Assembly (NCBI GenBank): GCA_945913025.1
Contig: CAMECJ010000005.1
Span: 55,893-119,892, forward strand
Length of the DNA: 64,000 nucleotides
Direction: 5' to 3'
Origin: an uncultured Elusimicrobia bacterium
GTDB taxonomy: Bacteria; Elusimicrobiota; Elusimicrobia; Elusimicrobiales; Elusimicrobiaceae
The position numbers and the translations under genes are program-made. Of the stretch, positions 47,034-56,022 are shown piece after piece. The notes below the pieces were generated by a model. It was not told the DNA's origin. It saw only the letters and a program-made list of their open reading frames with translations, and did no database searches. The stretch's first letter is position 1. Every line of letters begins with the position of its first letter.

Positions 47034-47079
47034 TTGACTTTTTGCCATAAAATACTTATACTAATTGTATAGTATAAGT
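47034..47079 (+). promoter_or_regulatory. AbiE promoter with palindromic operator
   Basis: TTGACT (47034-47039), a 17-base spacer and TATACT (47057-47062) form a promoter. A perfect inverted repeat ACTTATACTA-6-TAGTATAAGT (47054-47079) covers the -10 box and start site. AbiEi antitoxins are known to repress their own operon by binding inverted repeats, which fits. Confidence 0.75.
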
Positions 47080-47107
47080 GTCGTGTTTTTGCATATTGGG
47101 GCCATAT

Positions 47108-47521
47108 ATGTATAGAAGAAAAAGTTTGATATCTAAAATATATAAAAAAGTTCAAAACTCAAAAGACTTTGCTTTTGTGTTAGCTGATTTTTATGGCTTC
47201 AATTCCGATCCGGATCAGATTTTGCGTGCATTGCGCAGGCTTACACAAGACAAGGTATTACTTCGTATTGGAAAAGGAATGTATGCAAAAGCCAAAAAAT
47301 CTGCTTTTTCAGGTGCATATGTCCCAGAAGGGGGGCTTTTGATAGCAGGGAAACAGGCTTTACAAAAAATCGGGGTTAAAACGCTGCCTACTACTGCTGA
47401 ACGCGCTTATAATGCAGGACGCAGTACGCAAGTACCTACGGGGCGTGTGATAGGAGTTGCTGGGCGTGTGAGCCGAAAGATTGGATACAATGGGGTAAAT
47501 TTGTCTTATGAGCGCGTTTAA
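47108..47521 (+). CDS. AbiEi-like antitoxin/transcription regulator
   Basis: About 137 residues. The N-terminal winged-helix-like part (SLISKIYKKVQNSKDFAFVLADFYG, ILRALRRLTQDKVLLRIGKGMYAKAK) is the pattern of DUF6088/AbiEi-type antitoxins. It should repress the operon and counteract the toxin encoded next. I chose ATG 47108 because GGGG precedes it and the upstream extension would lie in the promoter. It overlaps abiEii by 14 bases. Confidence 0.82.
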   Translation: MYRRKSLISKIYKKVQNSKDFAFVLADFYGFNSDPDQILRALRRLTQDKVLLRIGKGMYAKAKKSAFSGAYVPEGGLLIAGKQALQKIGVKTLPTTAERAYNAGRSTQVPTGRVIGVAGRVSRKIGYNGVNLSYERV

Positions 47522-48425
47522 AAGTATTCTGATAGAAAAGTTACAAGCCCTATCTGAAGAATTGGCGATAGATCCTGCTTTTTTGGAAAAAGATTGGTAT
47601 GCTACGCACGCTTTACAGCTGTTGCAAGAAACTACAGATGCAACTTTTGAGTGCATTTTTTCGGGTGGAACTTGTTTGTCTAAAGCATATCGTCTAATAA
47701 AACGTTTTTCGGAAGATTTGGATTTTAGAGTGCAGGGTACGGGAATTTCTTCGCGTTTGGAGCGCCGGGAATTTGTGACGCACATTGTGAAAGCGTTAGA
47801 AAAGTCTAAATTGTTTTCTGGCGTAGATGTAAAGAAAGAAGATCAAAGCCGGCGAGTGATTTTGAGCTTAACGTATCCTCACGGTTTTTTGATGAACAAA
47901 TCGTTACGGCCTCATTTAAAACTGGAGTTGGTTTTCCGTCCAGTTCTTTTGCCCACCCAAAAGAAAGATATTAACAGCCTGTTTGGCTATTATTCAAGCG
48001 ATTTTTCCAATGAATTTCAAATTTCGTGTATTAGTCCTGTAGAAACTGCAGCTGAGAAGTGCAGCGCTCTTTTGTGGCGTACTGTATATACAGATACTAA
48101 GGATTTTGATCCCACCCTAATGCGGCATTTGTATGATTTGGCCTCTTTAAAAAATATATTGGTAAAAGATAATACTGTATTTAAGACTCTTTTGGCCAAA
48201 ATTTATGTAGAAGATGGGGAAAAGTGGAAAGGCAAATATACTTTTACCCCTTTGCCGGAAGTAATAGAAAATTTTGAAAAATTGGTGACCACGCATACCC
48301 AATTTAAAAAGGCGTATGAACAATTTGTACAAAATATGTGTTATGAGTTTTTACCGGAAGAATCAAGTTTTGACTGTGCCTTAAAGGATTTAAAAAGACT
48401 TTTGGGAGATAAGACAAATGATTGA
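47508..48425 (+). CDS. AbiEii/AbiGii-family nucleotidyltransferase toxin
   Basis: 305 residues with the family motifs FSGGTCLSKAY (Gly-Gly-Thr at 53-55) and RFSEDLDF (Ser-Glu-Asp 68-70, Asp72), the nucleotidyltransferase active site. Further signatures are ISPVETAAEKCSALLWR and LMRHLYDLASL. The toxin modifies tRNA or related targets with nucleotides and stops growth during phage infection. It is paired with the AbiEi-like gene in the classical order. Confidence 0.92.
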   Translation: MSAFKSILIEKLQALSEELAIDPAFLEKDWYATHALQLLQETTDATFECIFSGGTCLSKAYRLIKRFSEDLDFRVQGTGISSRLERREFVTHIVKALEKSKLFSGVDVKKEDQSRRVILSLTYPHGFLMNKSLRPHLKLELVFRPVLLPTQKKDINSLFGYYSSDFSNEFQISCISPVETAAEKCSALLWRTVYTDTKDFDPTLMRHLYDLASLKNILVKDNTVFKTLLAKIYVEDGEKWKGKYTFTPLPEVIENFEKLVTTHTQFKKAYEQFVQNMCYEFLPEESSFDCALKDLKRLLGDKTND

Positions 48426-48627
48426 AAAGTTAAGTTTTTGGCAAGGGGTTTTAGTTGGCGCTGTAATCGGTTTAAAAAATCTAACTGATAAAGAGTTTCA
48501 AGAGATCCAGTGTAATCCATATATTTCACCGGAACAAAAAATGGCACTATTAAAAAAGAAATATCTAAGTGGTGCTATGCATGACTGTAAAACTTTTGAT
48601 GATTTACTAAAATACCTAGAAAAATAA
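48418..48627 (+). CDS. Small protein coupled to AbiEii
   Basis: 69 residues (MIEKLSFWQGVLVGAVIGLKNLTDKEF...). A short hydrophobic segment lies at residues 7-18. It overlaps the toxin gene by eight bases and is thus translated with it, an unusual third gene for an AbiE operon. No family is recognised. AAATTCCC/GGGGATTT about 48630-48650 forms a terminator-like hairpin behind it. Confidence 0.6.
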   Translation: MIEKLSFWQGVLVGAVIGLKNLTDKEFQEIQCNPYISPEQKMALLKKKYLSGAMHDCKTFDDLLKYLEK

Positions 48628-48743
48628 CAAATTCCCTTGATAGGGGATTTTGATAAATATTTGGCAAAATATCCCAAGTGTTCATAGGATATTGCTTGTC
48701 TAAAATAGACACTGGGAGTCAAAGTTAATTTTTGGGGAATTTT

Positions 48744-49454
48744 ATGAAAATTTATAGAGATTGTATTCGTCTGTTTCTACCAATTACATTCCTGTTTTTG
48801 GTACTTCTTTTTTGCTTTCCAGTAGGAACTATCAAAAGCAATTTTGTATTTAGTGTGTTTGGAAGTGCCTTAGTTACGCTAATGGTTTCCTCTGTTTCAT
48901 ATCTCTCTGAAAAAGAAAAAATATTTACAGCGTTGGGATTAAAAAGTGTTAGTTTGTATGTCTTATTGGTTGGCTTGAAAAAGGTTTTGGAAGACAACTC
49001 TTCTTATGCAACAGAAGACAGCATGCTATCTAGAGTTATTGCTTGTTCTTCTGCATGGTCGCAAGAACTGAAAAAGTATGAATTGACGTTTACTTTATAT
49101 TCATACTGCTATATTTTTAATTGCAAATGGATCAACAAAATACTCAAGAATAAAGAGCCTGAAATGATTGTTGCCTTATTTTCTATCGATTCCAATTTGA
49201 TTCATCCATATCTAAACTTGTTTGCTGAGTTGGATATAGTTTGGCGTCAAATAGAACTAACATCTGATAGCAAGGAACAAGAAGAAAAGCGTTCTCTGTT
49301 GATTTCCAAAATTAATCTTTTAAAAGAATCGATTGAGGCACAAATAATATTTCTTGATGGAATTATTCAGCAGTTATTTTCTTATGGTTACTTTAAAACT
49401 TCTTGGAAAGATATTAAAAATTCTTTAAAGAAAAATGTATCCTCTAAAAAATAA
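48744..49454 (+). CDS. Membrane protein, unrecognised
   Basis: About 236 residues. Two N-terminal hydrophobic helices (about residues 9-28 and 34-54) are followed by a mostly helical soluble part with a coiled segment around residues 170-215. GGGGA precedes ATG 48744. The gene is AT-rich like other island cargo. Membrane anchor plus helical domain would fit a defence effector, but nothing identifies it. An AGCTCC/GGGGGCT hairpin with TTTTTT follows at about 49482-49508. Confidence 0.6.
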   Translation: MKIYRDCIRLFLPITFLFLVLLFCFPVGTIKSNFVFSVFGSALVTLMVSSVSYLSEKEKIFTALGLKSVSLYVLLVGLKKVLEDNSSYATEDSMLSRVIACSSAWSQELKKYELTFTLYSYCYIFNCKWINKILKNKEPEMIVALFSIDSNLIHPYLNLFAELDIVWRQIELTSDSKEQEEKRSLLISKINLLKESIEAQIIFLDGIIQQLFSYGYFKTSWKDIKNSLKKNVSSKK

Positions 49455-49606
49455 GAAGTTTTGTGTATTATTTATATTTATGAGCTCCTTATTTTTGGGG
49501 GCTTTTTTATGCCTAAATCCACTTGACTTCTATCCCTATAGTAAGCGGTAATACAGTACCGGCTGGAATATGCCGGAATATATACCTAAACTAGAGAGAT
49601 AGAAAT

Positions 49607-49954
49607 ATGAAAAAAACGAAAAAGAGAACTCCTGTTTTACCCGCGGAACATACCGCCGAAGAACTGCAACTGCGAGAATATGCAGATAAAATAAATCCAT
49701 TGGCAGAACTCATTAAGAAGAATCAAAAACGTAAAGAAGATAAAGTGCCTAAAGAAGATGGCCGCAGGCTGCGCGATGTCCGTTTGCCGCTTGCCGGAGC
49801 GGTGTTGGAAAAGAAATATAAAGGAATGGAAATATCCGTTAAAGTGTTGGAAGTCGGTTTTGAGTATAACAGTAAGTATTATAAAACGCTTTCAGCTGTG
49901 GCGTGTGCCATTACGGGGCAGCATATTAGCGGGTATCACTTCTTTGGTTTATGA
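49607..49954 (+). CDS. DUF2924 protein
   Basis: 115 residues. The C-terminal half VRLPLAGAVLEKKYKGMEISVKVLEVGFEY and KYYKTLSAVACAITGQHISGYHFFGL is the DUF2924 signature. Genes of this family are usually next to a serine recombinase and may be its directionality or accessory factor. Here the recombinase starts inside its stop codon (ATGA). Confidence 0.88.
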   Translation: MKKTKKRTPVLPAEHTAEELQLREYADKINPLAELIKKNQKRKEDKVPKEDGRRLRDVRLPLAGAVLEKKYKGMEISVKVLEVGFEYNSKYYKTLSAVACAITGQHISGYHFFGL

Positions 49955-51381
49955 GCGAAATTATTAGGCCGATGCGCTGCGCCGTCTATACGAGAAAGTC
50001 CACCAGTGAGGGGTTGGAACAGGACTTCAATTCCTTAGATGCGCAGCGTGAGGCCTGTATGGCTTATATTACCAGCCAACGCGGGGAGGGATGGACCGCA
50101 CTTGATACTCATTATGATGATGGCGGTTTTACCGGTGCCAATACGGATAGGCCGGGTCTTCAACAACTAATTTGCGACATCAAACAAGGGCTTGTAAATT
50201 GTGTAGTGGTATATAAGGTAGATAGATTATCTCGCTCACTGTTAGACTTTTCCCAACTTTTAGAATTTTTTGATAAACATTCCGTGTCATTTGTATCCGT
50301 TACGCAGAACTTTAATACCAAAACCTCTATGGGGCGTCTGACGCTAAACATTCTGTTATCCTTTGCGCAATTTGAAAGGGAAATTATCAGCGAACGCACG
50401 CGGGATAAAATGGGTGCTTCTCGTATGAAAGGAAAATTTATTGGCGGGCTTATTCCCTTTGGCTATCGTTTGGATAAAGAGCGACACATATTGGTGCCAA
50501 ATCCGCCTTATGATGAGCAGGTGCGGTTTATGTTTGAGAGCATTTTGCAGGAAGAAAATGTGGCTAAGGTGCTTGATATCTTAACCGCCAAGGGAATATG
50601 CCTGCCGGAACGAAAATTACACAATGGAAAAGTCTGGCCCGCGCGGCCGATTTCACGGGCGTATTTTTACCGAATTATCCATAGCCCTACCTATATTGGC
50701 AAAGTAGAGTATAAGGGCAAGATATACGAAGGGGAACACGAAGGGCTTGTCCCTTTGGAAACTTATCGGGCGGTGCAGGACGTATTAAAGACAAAACGTT
50801 CCAGTCATGGTTTTTCCCGTAAGCCTATACCGGGGTTGTTGCGGGGCCTGCTTTATTGCAAAGAATGCGGTTCGGATATGGTGCCAATTTATGCTAAAAA
50901 GAACGGTCGGAAGCATTTTTACTATCTATGCCATAAGTGCGCACAAGAAGGATATGCTTCTTGCCCGACAAAAACAGTACGTCAGCCAGAGTTCAACGAG
51001 GCCGTTTTGAAACAATTAGCGGAGCGGGGGCTAATTAATCGGGTGGAGTTGGAAACACGGGAGTTAGACCAGCAAACGGAAATTTTATCCAAAGTTGTAC
51101 GGAGAATTACTTATGCCTATCAAGGCGAAAATATAGACATTCTGCTATCCAATGGGGTAAGTTTTACCTTCCATGCATCAGTAAAACCTAATTATGGGCG
51201 GCATATTAAGCGGGTTAAGCCCGCGCAGAATACGAAGAAAGTAGACAGAAAGACGTATCATAAAGCTCTTGCCTTGCAGATACGGGAATATATGCGGGTA
51301 AATAATTTGTCCCAGAAAGAATGTGCTGCCGCATTAGGCATGAGCCCCGCGCGGGTAAGTCAGATTTTACGAAATACATAG
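49951..51381 (+). CDS. Large serine site-specific recombinase
   Basis: 476 residues. The resolvase-type catalytic domain has Ser17 in CAVYTRKSTSEG, and YKVDRLSRSLLDF and LSFAQFEREIISERTRDKM are diagnostic. The recombinase domain (about residues 160-270) and a zinc ribbon (CKECGSDMVP ... CHKCAQEGYASC) follow. An extra C-terminal helix-turn-helix (LSQKECAAALGMSPARVSQIL) ends the protein. It is the only integrase in the island and the likely mover. Confidence 0.95.
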   Translation: MSEIIRPMRCAVYTRKSTSEGLEQDFNSLDAQREACMAYITSQRGEGWTALDTHYDDGGFTGANTDRPGLQQLICDIKQGLVNCVVVYKVDRLSRSLLDFSQLLEFFDKHSVSFVSVTQNFNTKTSMGRLTLNILLSFAQFEREIISERTRDKMGASRMKGKFIGGLIPFGYRLDKERHILVPNPPYDEQVRFMFESILQEENVAKVLDILTAKGICLPERKLHNGKVWPARPISRAYFYRIIHSPTYIGKVEYKGKIYEGEHEGLVPLETYRAVQDVLKTKRSSHGFSRKPIPGLLRGLLYCKECGSDMVPIYAKKNGRKHFYYLCHKCAQEGYASCPTKTVRQPEFNEAVLKQLAERGLINRVELETRELDQQTEILSKVVRRITYAYQGENIDILLSNGVSFTFHASVKPNYGRHIKRVKPAQNTKKVDRKTYHKALALQIREYMRVNNLSQKECAAALGMSPARVSQILRNT

Positions 51382-51420
51382 TTTTCCCTTTGGTAGGGAT
51401 TCTTTGTATTAAGTTGTAAA

Positions 51421-51435
51421 TTTGTATAATACAAA
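51421..51435 (+). promoter_or_regulatory. hsd promoter overlapped by a palindrome
   Basis: TTTGTAT-A-ATACAAA is a perfect palindrome that contains the -10 TATAAT (51425-51430). The ATG of hsdR is only eight bases further and has no Shine-Dalgarno site. A repressor bound here would block the restriction operon. Confidence 0.55.
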
Positions 51436-51438
51436 CTA

Positions 51439-54177
51439 ATGACCCCAGAAGAAATTGCCCGGCAGCAGATTGATGAAAAACTGACCCAAGCGGGTTGGTT
51501 TGTACAAGACCGCAAAGACTTTAACCGTTTTGCAGGTCTTGGTGTCGCTTGTCGCGAATTTGTAATGGAAGACGGTACGGAAGCGGATTATCTATTATTT
51601 GTTGACGGGAAAGCGGCAGGAGTGATTGAAGCCAAAAAGACAGGAATCGTGCTAAGTGGCATAGAAAACCAATCCAAAGGTTACAGTTGCCATTTACCTG
51701 CGTATGTAAAACATTATCAACTTCCTTTGCCGTATATATATGAAAGCAACGGAAGCGAAATCTTTTTTACCGATCTTCGGGATTCTCATCCTGTCGCCAG
51801 ACCTGTTTTCCATTTTCATCAACCTGGCACTTTGAAAGAAAGTTTAGATAAAGGATCTTCTTTACGGGGACGTTTGCAAAACTTACCTGTTTTACAAAAA
51901 GGGAATTTGCGTGATTGCCAGTTCACTGCTATTGAGAATTTAGAAAAATCGCTGGCGTTGGGCAAACCCCGTTCCTTAATTCAGTTGGCAACGGGTGCCG
52001 GTAAAACGTATACCGCATGTAATTTTACATATCGTTTGCTTAAATATGCCAAGGCTAAACGCATTTTGTTTTTAGTTGATAGAAATAATTTGGGCCGTCA
52101 GACAAATAAAGAATTTCAATCTTTCCGGCCAGATGACGATAACCGTTTATTTACCAGCCTGCATTTGGTGCAGCATTTAAAGAGCAACGTTATTAACCCG
52201 GATACGGAAGTCGTCATTACTACTATCCAGCGTTTGTATTCTATGCTGCGCGGAGAGACGGAATTTGATGAAGGGAACGAAGAAGTTTCCGCCTATGAAA
52301 GTGCCGCGTTAGCTAATATATGGGTTTCTTATAATCCGCAAATCCCGCCAGAATTTTTTGATTTTATTATTACAGACGAATGTCACCGCAGTATTTACGG
52401 TTTATGGCGGCAGGTTTTGGAATATTTTGACGCCTTTTTAATTGGCCTTACGGCCACGCCGTCCAAACAAACTTTGGGTTATTTCAATCAAAACCTAGTG
52501 GCCGAATACCCTTACGAACGCTCGGTGGCGGACAATGTAAATGTAGGGTACGATATTTTCCGCATTAAAACCGCTATTTCCGACAAAGGCGGCAAGGTGG
52601 AGGCGGGCTACATTATCCCCAAGATAGACAAGCGCACCCGCCACAAAATTTACGAAACTTTGGACGAAGACTTGGTTTATAATCCCAACCAGTTGGACCG
52701 TTCCGTCGTATCGTTAAACCAAATCCGCACGGTGTTACAGGCCTATAAGCAGAACCTTTTTACCACGCTGTTCCCGGAGCGCGAACCTACTTGGGTGCCC
52801 AAAACGCTGATTTTTGCCAAAGACGATAACCACGCCGAAAACATCGTGCGTATCGCGCGCGAAGTGTTTGAACAGGGCAACGACTTTTGCAAAAAGATTA
52901 CCTATAATGTTTCGGGCGTCAAGCCGGAAGAACTGATTAAAGAATTTCGCACCAGTCCGCAGTTCCGCATAGCGGTTACGGTGGATATGATAGCCACCGG
53001 CACCGACATAAAACCGCTGGAAGTGATTATCTTTATGCGCGACGTTCACTCCGAACTGTACTACGAACAAATGAAGGGCCGCGGCGTGCGCACGATTCCC
53101 ATTAGCGACTTGAAGGCCGTTACGCCCAACGCCATTTGCAAATCCAAATTTATTTTGATTGACGCCGTAGGCGTAACCGAAAGCCAAAAGTCAGTTCCAC
53201 CGCCGTTGGAGCGTAAAAAAGGCGTGCCGTTCAAAACTTTACTGGAACAAGTGGGGCTTGGCAAAAAAGATGATGAAACTTTATCTTCTGTGGCGGCGCG
53301 TTTGGCGGCGCTGGATAGGGCTTTGGAAGATAAACCGCAGGAAAAGGCCAAAGTACAGCAAATCAGCGGACTTACATTGCAAGAACTGGCTAACAACCTT
53401 TTGGACGCCACCGATGCCGACAAACAGGCCACGCAAACACCCGCCGAGCAAGAGGCCACGCGGGAACGCGCTATCCGCCCGTTTGCAAACCCGGTCCTGC
53501 GGGACTTTTGTTTGAACACCGCCAAAAACTCCTATTTGTATATAGACGATATTTCGCCCGATGAGGTGCTTTCCTTTACTCCGGTATCGGATAACGCGGG
53601 CGAAATCTTGGCCGATTTACAAACCTTTATAGAAACGCATAAAGACGAACTGGCCGCCCTGTCTATTATCTACCACCGCTCCTATGGCAAACAGCGGCTG
53701 AATTACGAGGGCATAAAGGAACTGTCAGACGCGCTGGTAAGCAACGCACCGTCTTTATCCGTGCCCGTGCTGTGGGGCGCGTTTATGAAGGTGAACCCCG
53801 GCAAAGTAGCCAAGGTAAAATCGCCGGACAAAATGCTGACAAACGTAATTCAGGTTATCCGTTTTGCCCTGCATCAGGACAGCGAACTAAAACCCTTTGA
53901 CACCGTAGCCACCCAGCGCTATAACCTGTGGCTGGGACGTATGAAAAAGCGCGGCCTGCTATTCACGGCCGAGCAGACAAATTGGTTAAACGAAATCCGA
54001 AATTATATTATTTCTAACGCGTCTATCTCCTCCGCGGATTTACAGCAAGACCCGGTGTTGTCAGACAAGGGTGGCCTGTTAAAGGCCCGCCAAGTATTTG
54101 CCGGGCTGGACCTGCCCCACTTGCTAACCGACCTAAACACCACCCTGCTAGGTGCCGATAACGAAATAGGAGAATAA
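51439..54177 (+). CDS. hsdR: Type I restriction enzyme R subunit
   Basis: 912 residues, EcoEI-like in length. The nuclease core has Asp50 (GTEADYLLF) and Glu64-Ala-Lys66 (VIEAKK). The helicase motor has LATGAGKTYTACN at about residue 180 and DECHRS at about 312, with motif VI-like YYEQMKGRGVRT. The C-terminal EcoEI domain follows. Base use shifts from AT-rich to GC-rich at about 52.45 kb inside the gene, suggesting recombination. It heads hsdR-OLD-hsdS-hsdM. Confidence 0.95.
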   Translation: MTPEEIARQQIDEKLTQAGWFVQDRKDFNRFAGLGVACREFVMEDGTEADYLLFVDGKAAGVIEAKKTGIVLSGIENQSKGYSCHLPAYVKHYQLPLPYIYESNGSEIFFTDLRDSHPVARPVFHFHQPGTLKESLDKGSSLRGRLQNLPVLQKGNLRDCQFTAIENLEKSLALGKPRSLIQLATGAGKTYTACNFTYRLLKYAKAKRILFLVDRNNLGRQTNKEFQSFRPDDDNRLFTSLHLVQHLKSNVINPDTEVVITTIQRLYSMLRGETEFDEGNEEVSAYESAALANIWVSYNPQIPPEFFDFIITDECHRSIYGLWRQVLEYFDAFLIGLTATPSKQTLGYFNQNLVAEYPYERSVADNVNVGYDIFRIKTAISDKGGKVEAGYIIPKIDKRTRHKIYETLDEDLVYNPNQLDRSVVSLNQIRTVLQAYKQNLFTTLFPEREPTWVPKTLIFAKDDNHAENIVRIAREVFEQGNDFCKKITYNVSGVKPEELIKEFRTSPQFRIAVTVDMIATGTDIKPLEVIIFMRDVHSELYYEQMKGRGVRTIPISDLKAVTPNAICKSKFILIDAVGVTESQKSVPPPLERKKGVPFKTLLEQVGLGKKDDETLSSVAARLAALDRALEDKPQEKAKVQQISGLTLQELANNLLDATDADKQATQTPAEQEATRERAIRPFANPVLRDFCLNTAKNSYLYIDDISPDEVLSFTPVSDNAGEILADLQTFIETHKDELAALSIIYHRSYGKQRLNYEGIKELSDALVSNAPSLSVPVLWGAFMKVNPGKVAKVKSPDKMLTNVIQVIRFALHQDSELKPFDTVATQRYNLWLGRMKKRGLLFTAEQTNWLNEIRNYIISNASISSADLQQDPVLSDKGGLLKARQVFAGLDLPHLLTDLNTTLLGADNEIGE

Positions 54178-54183
54178 ATACAT

Positions 54184-56022
54184 ATGAAATTAACAACTGT
54201 AGAATTCAAAAACTTCAAGTCAATAAAAGAAGATTCCCTTCATTTTACACATAACTGTATGATTTTAGTGGGAAAAAATGAAGCCGGTAAAAGCAATATT
54301 TTAAAGGGTATTGCCGGCGGCTTATCTTCAAATGCATATAAATTAACGAGCGCTTCAAAAAGAAAAAGAAATTTTAAAGAAGTTATAGATGAAGCCTATA
54401 TAGACTTTATATTTACTTTTTCACCTCAAGAAATAGATGTTTTTACAAAATACATTAATAAGAGCATAAAAGCTAATGTTTTTTCTGTCAACGGGAAAAC
54501 TCTTTCTAATCAAAATTTTATTGAGACTTATTGTAAAAAAGGAATTTACAGATACAATATTATAAATAATACGAGAGAACCTTTATATTATTCATTCCCT
54601 GAATCTACAACTTTGGCTCAAAATTTTATCAAGTTAAATATTCCATATAATCAAAACGAAGCGGGTGCTGTTATTCCAGAACCTGATTCGCAAGAACCTT
54701 GCCCTGGAATCCCGTTAAAATTGGATGAAATAGAAGACTATTTTAGTTCTTATATTACTAATTTTATTGGACAACATATTCCACCAGTATACTATTGGAA
54801 AAATGACAACAATGCATTGCTTCCCCCGGCTGTCGACATTTCTTCATTAAAAACTAATCCTTCAAACTATTCTGCTATACAAACTCTATTTTCTCTTGCC
54901 GGATACCCTAATATTTCTGCCGCTTTTACTGATGCTATCAATGAAGATGGCGACTGCATTAATTTGCTAAATAATGTAGCACAAAAAGCGACTGCCGAGT
55001 TTCAAAAACGTTGGCCCGATTTAAAAGGTGTGTCTTTTGAATTTAGAAAAGATGGAGAAAATCTTTTAATTAAAATCAAAGAAAAAGTGGCTTATAATTT
55101 TGAGGACAGAAGCGATGGATTTAAACATTTTATAAGTATTCTATTGATTCTTTCTTCGCAAGTGGAAATTAAAAAAATCCACGATGCTATTATTATCATA
55201 GATGAACCAGACAATAGCCTTTACCCTACCGCCTCAAAATACTTGCGCGATGAATTGATCAAATTATCTAGTAATAACATCATTGTATATGCTACTCATT
55301 CTCCTTTTATGATTGATAGTAAAGAACCATCAAGACATATCATTGTATCAAAAAGGGATGAAATTTCTAAAATAGAACCCGTTGCTAATGAAGACCTTTC
55401 TTATCAAAAAGATGATGTTTTATTAAATGCTATTGGCACTTCTCGATTTGAATTTATAAAAGAGATAAATTTGATTTTTGAGGGTGGAACTGACTTTGCT
55501 TTTTTTAATAAGGCATTGGAAATAAAAAAAGCAGAATATAAGGAGTTAAAAGAATTTTTTAAAAAAATCGGGGCAACTTTTGTACACGGAGTGTCTTCTA
55601 TCAAACATATTACACCGATTTTATTGCTTGCAAACAAAGATATTTTTATCCTGTCCGATAACGATTCAGCGGCAAAGCAAGCAAAAGATTCTTATTGTAA
55701 AGAAAAGGGGTATCAAGCTAATCATTGGTATACTTTTGCTGATGTAGGCGTTAATGATAAAGAAACAATAGAAGATTTCATCTCTGACAAAAATCTATTT
55801 GTAAAAGTTCTAAATGATATGGGTAAGACAGAAATACAAATACAAGATATACCGAATCAAGGAATTATGCGACATTTAGCAGGCTGTTTGAACAAAGAGC
55901 AAAAACAACAATTAAAGAATCTTATTGTTGAACGACTTACACCAAATCAAATAGATGTTACATACTATTCTCTATTACAAAATCTTAAAGAAAAAATAGA
56001 AAATGCAACAGAAAATCGTTGA
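54184..56022 (+). CDS. OLD-family ATPase with TOPRIM domain, within hsd operon
   Basis: 612 residues. The ABC-type ATPase has Walker A GKNEAGKS (30-37) and Walker B IIIIDEPDNSLYP (about 335-347), followed by YATHSPFMID. The C-terminal TOPRIM nuclease part shows FEGGTD (about 431), LSDND (about 492) and ETIEDF. OLD proteins are antiphage nucleases, alone or with partners. This gene is strikingly AT-rich, lies between hsdR and hsdS, and overlaps hsdS by 20 bases. It resembles the R-linked (rlo) genes found inside some hsd loci. Confidence 0.88.
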   Translation: MKLTTVEFKNFKSIKEDSLHFTHNCMILVGKNEAGKSNILKGIAGGLSSNAYKLTSASKRKRNFKEVIDEAYIDFIFTFSPQEIDVFTKYINKSIKANVFSVNGKTLSNQNFIETYCKKGIYRYNIINNTREPLYYSFPESTTLAQNFIKLNIPYNQNEAGAVIPEPDSQEPCPGIPLKLDEIEDYFSSYITNFIGQHIPPVYYWKNDNNALLPPAVDISSLKTNPSNYSAIQTLFSLAGYPNISAAFTDAINEDGDCINLLNNVAQKATAEFQKRWPDLKGVSFEFRKDGENLLIKIKEKVAYNFEDRSDGFKHFISILLILSSQVEIKKIHDAIIIIDEPDNSLYPTASKYLRDELIKLSSNNIIVYATHSPFMIDSKEPSRHIIVSKRDEISKIEPVANEDLSYQKDDVLLNAIGTSRFEFIKEINLIFEGGTDFAFFNKALEIKKAEYKELKEFFKKIGATFVHGVSSIKHITPILLLANKDIFILSDNDSAAKQAKDSYCKEKGYQANHWYTFADVGVNDKETIEDFISDKNLFVKVLNDMGKTEIQIQDIPNQGIMRHLAGCLNKEQKQQLKNLIVERLTPNQIDVTYYSLLQNLKEKIENATENR

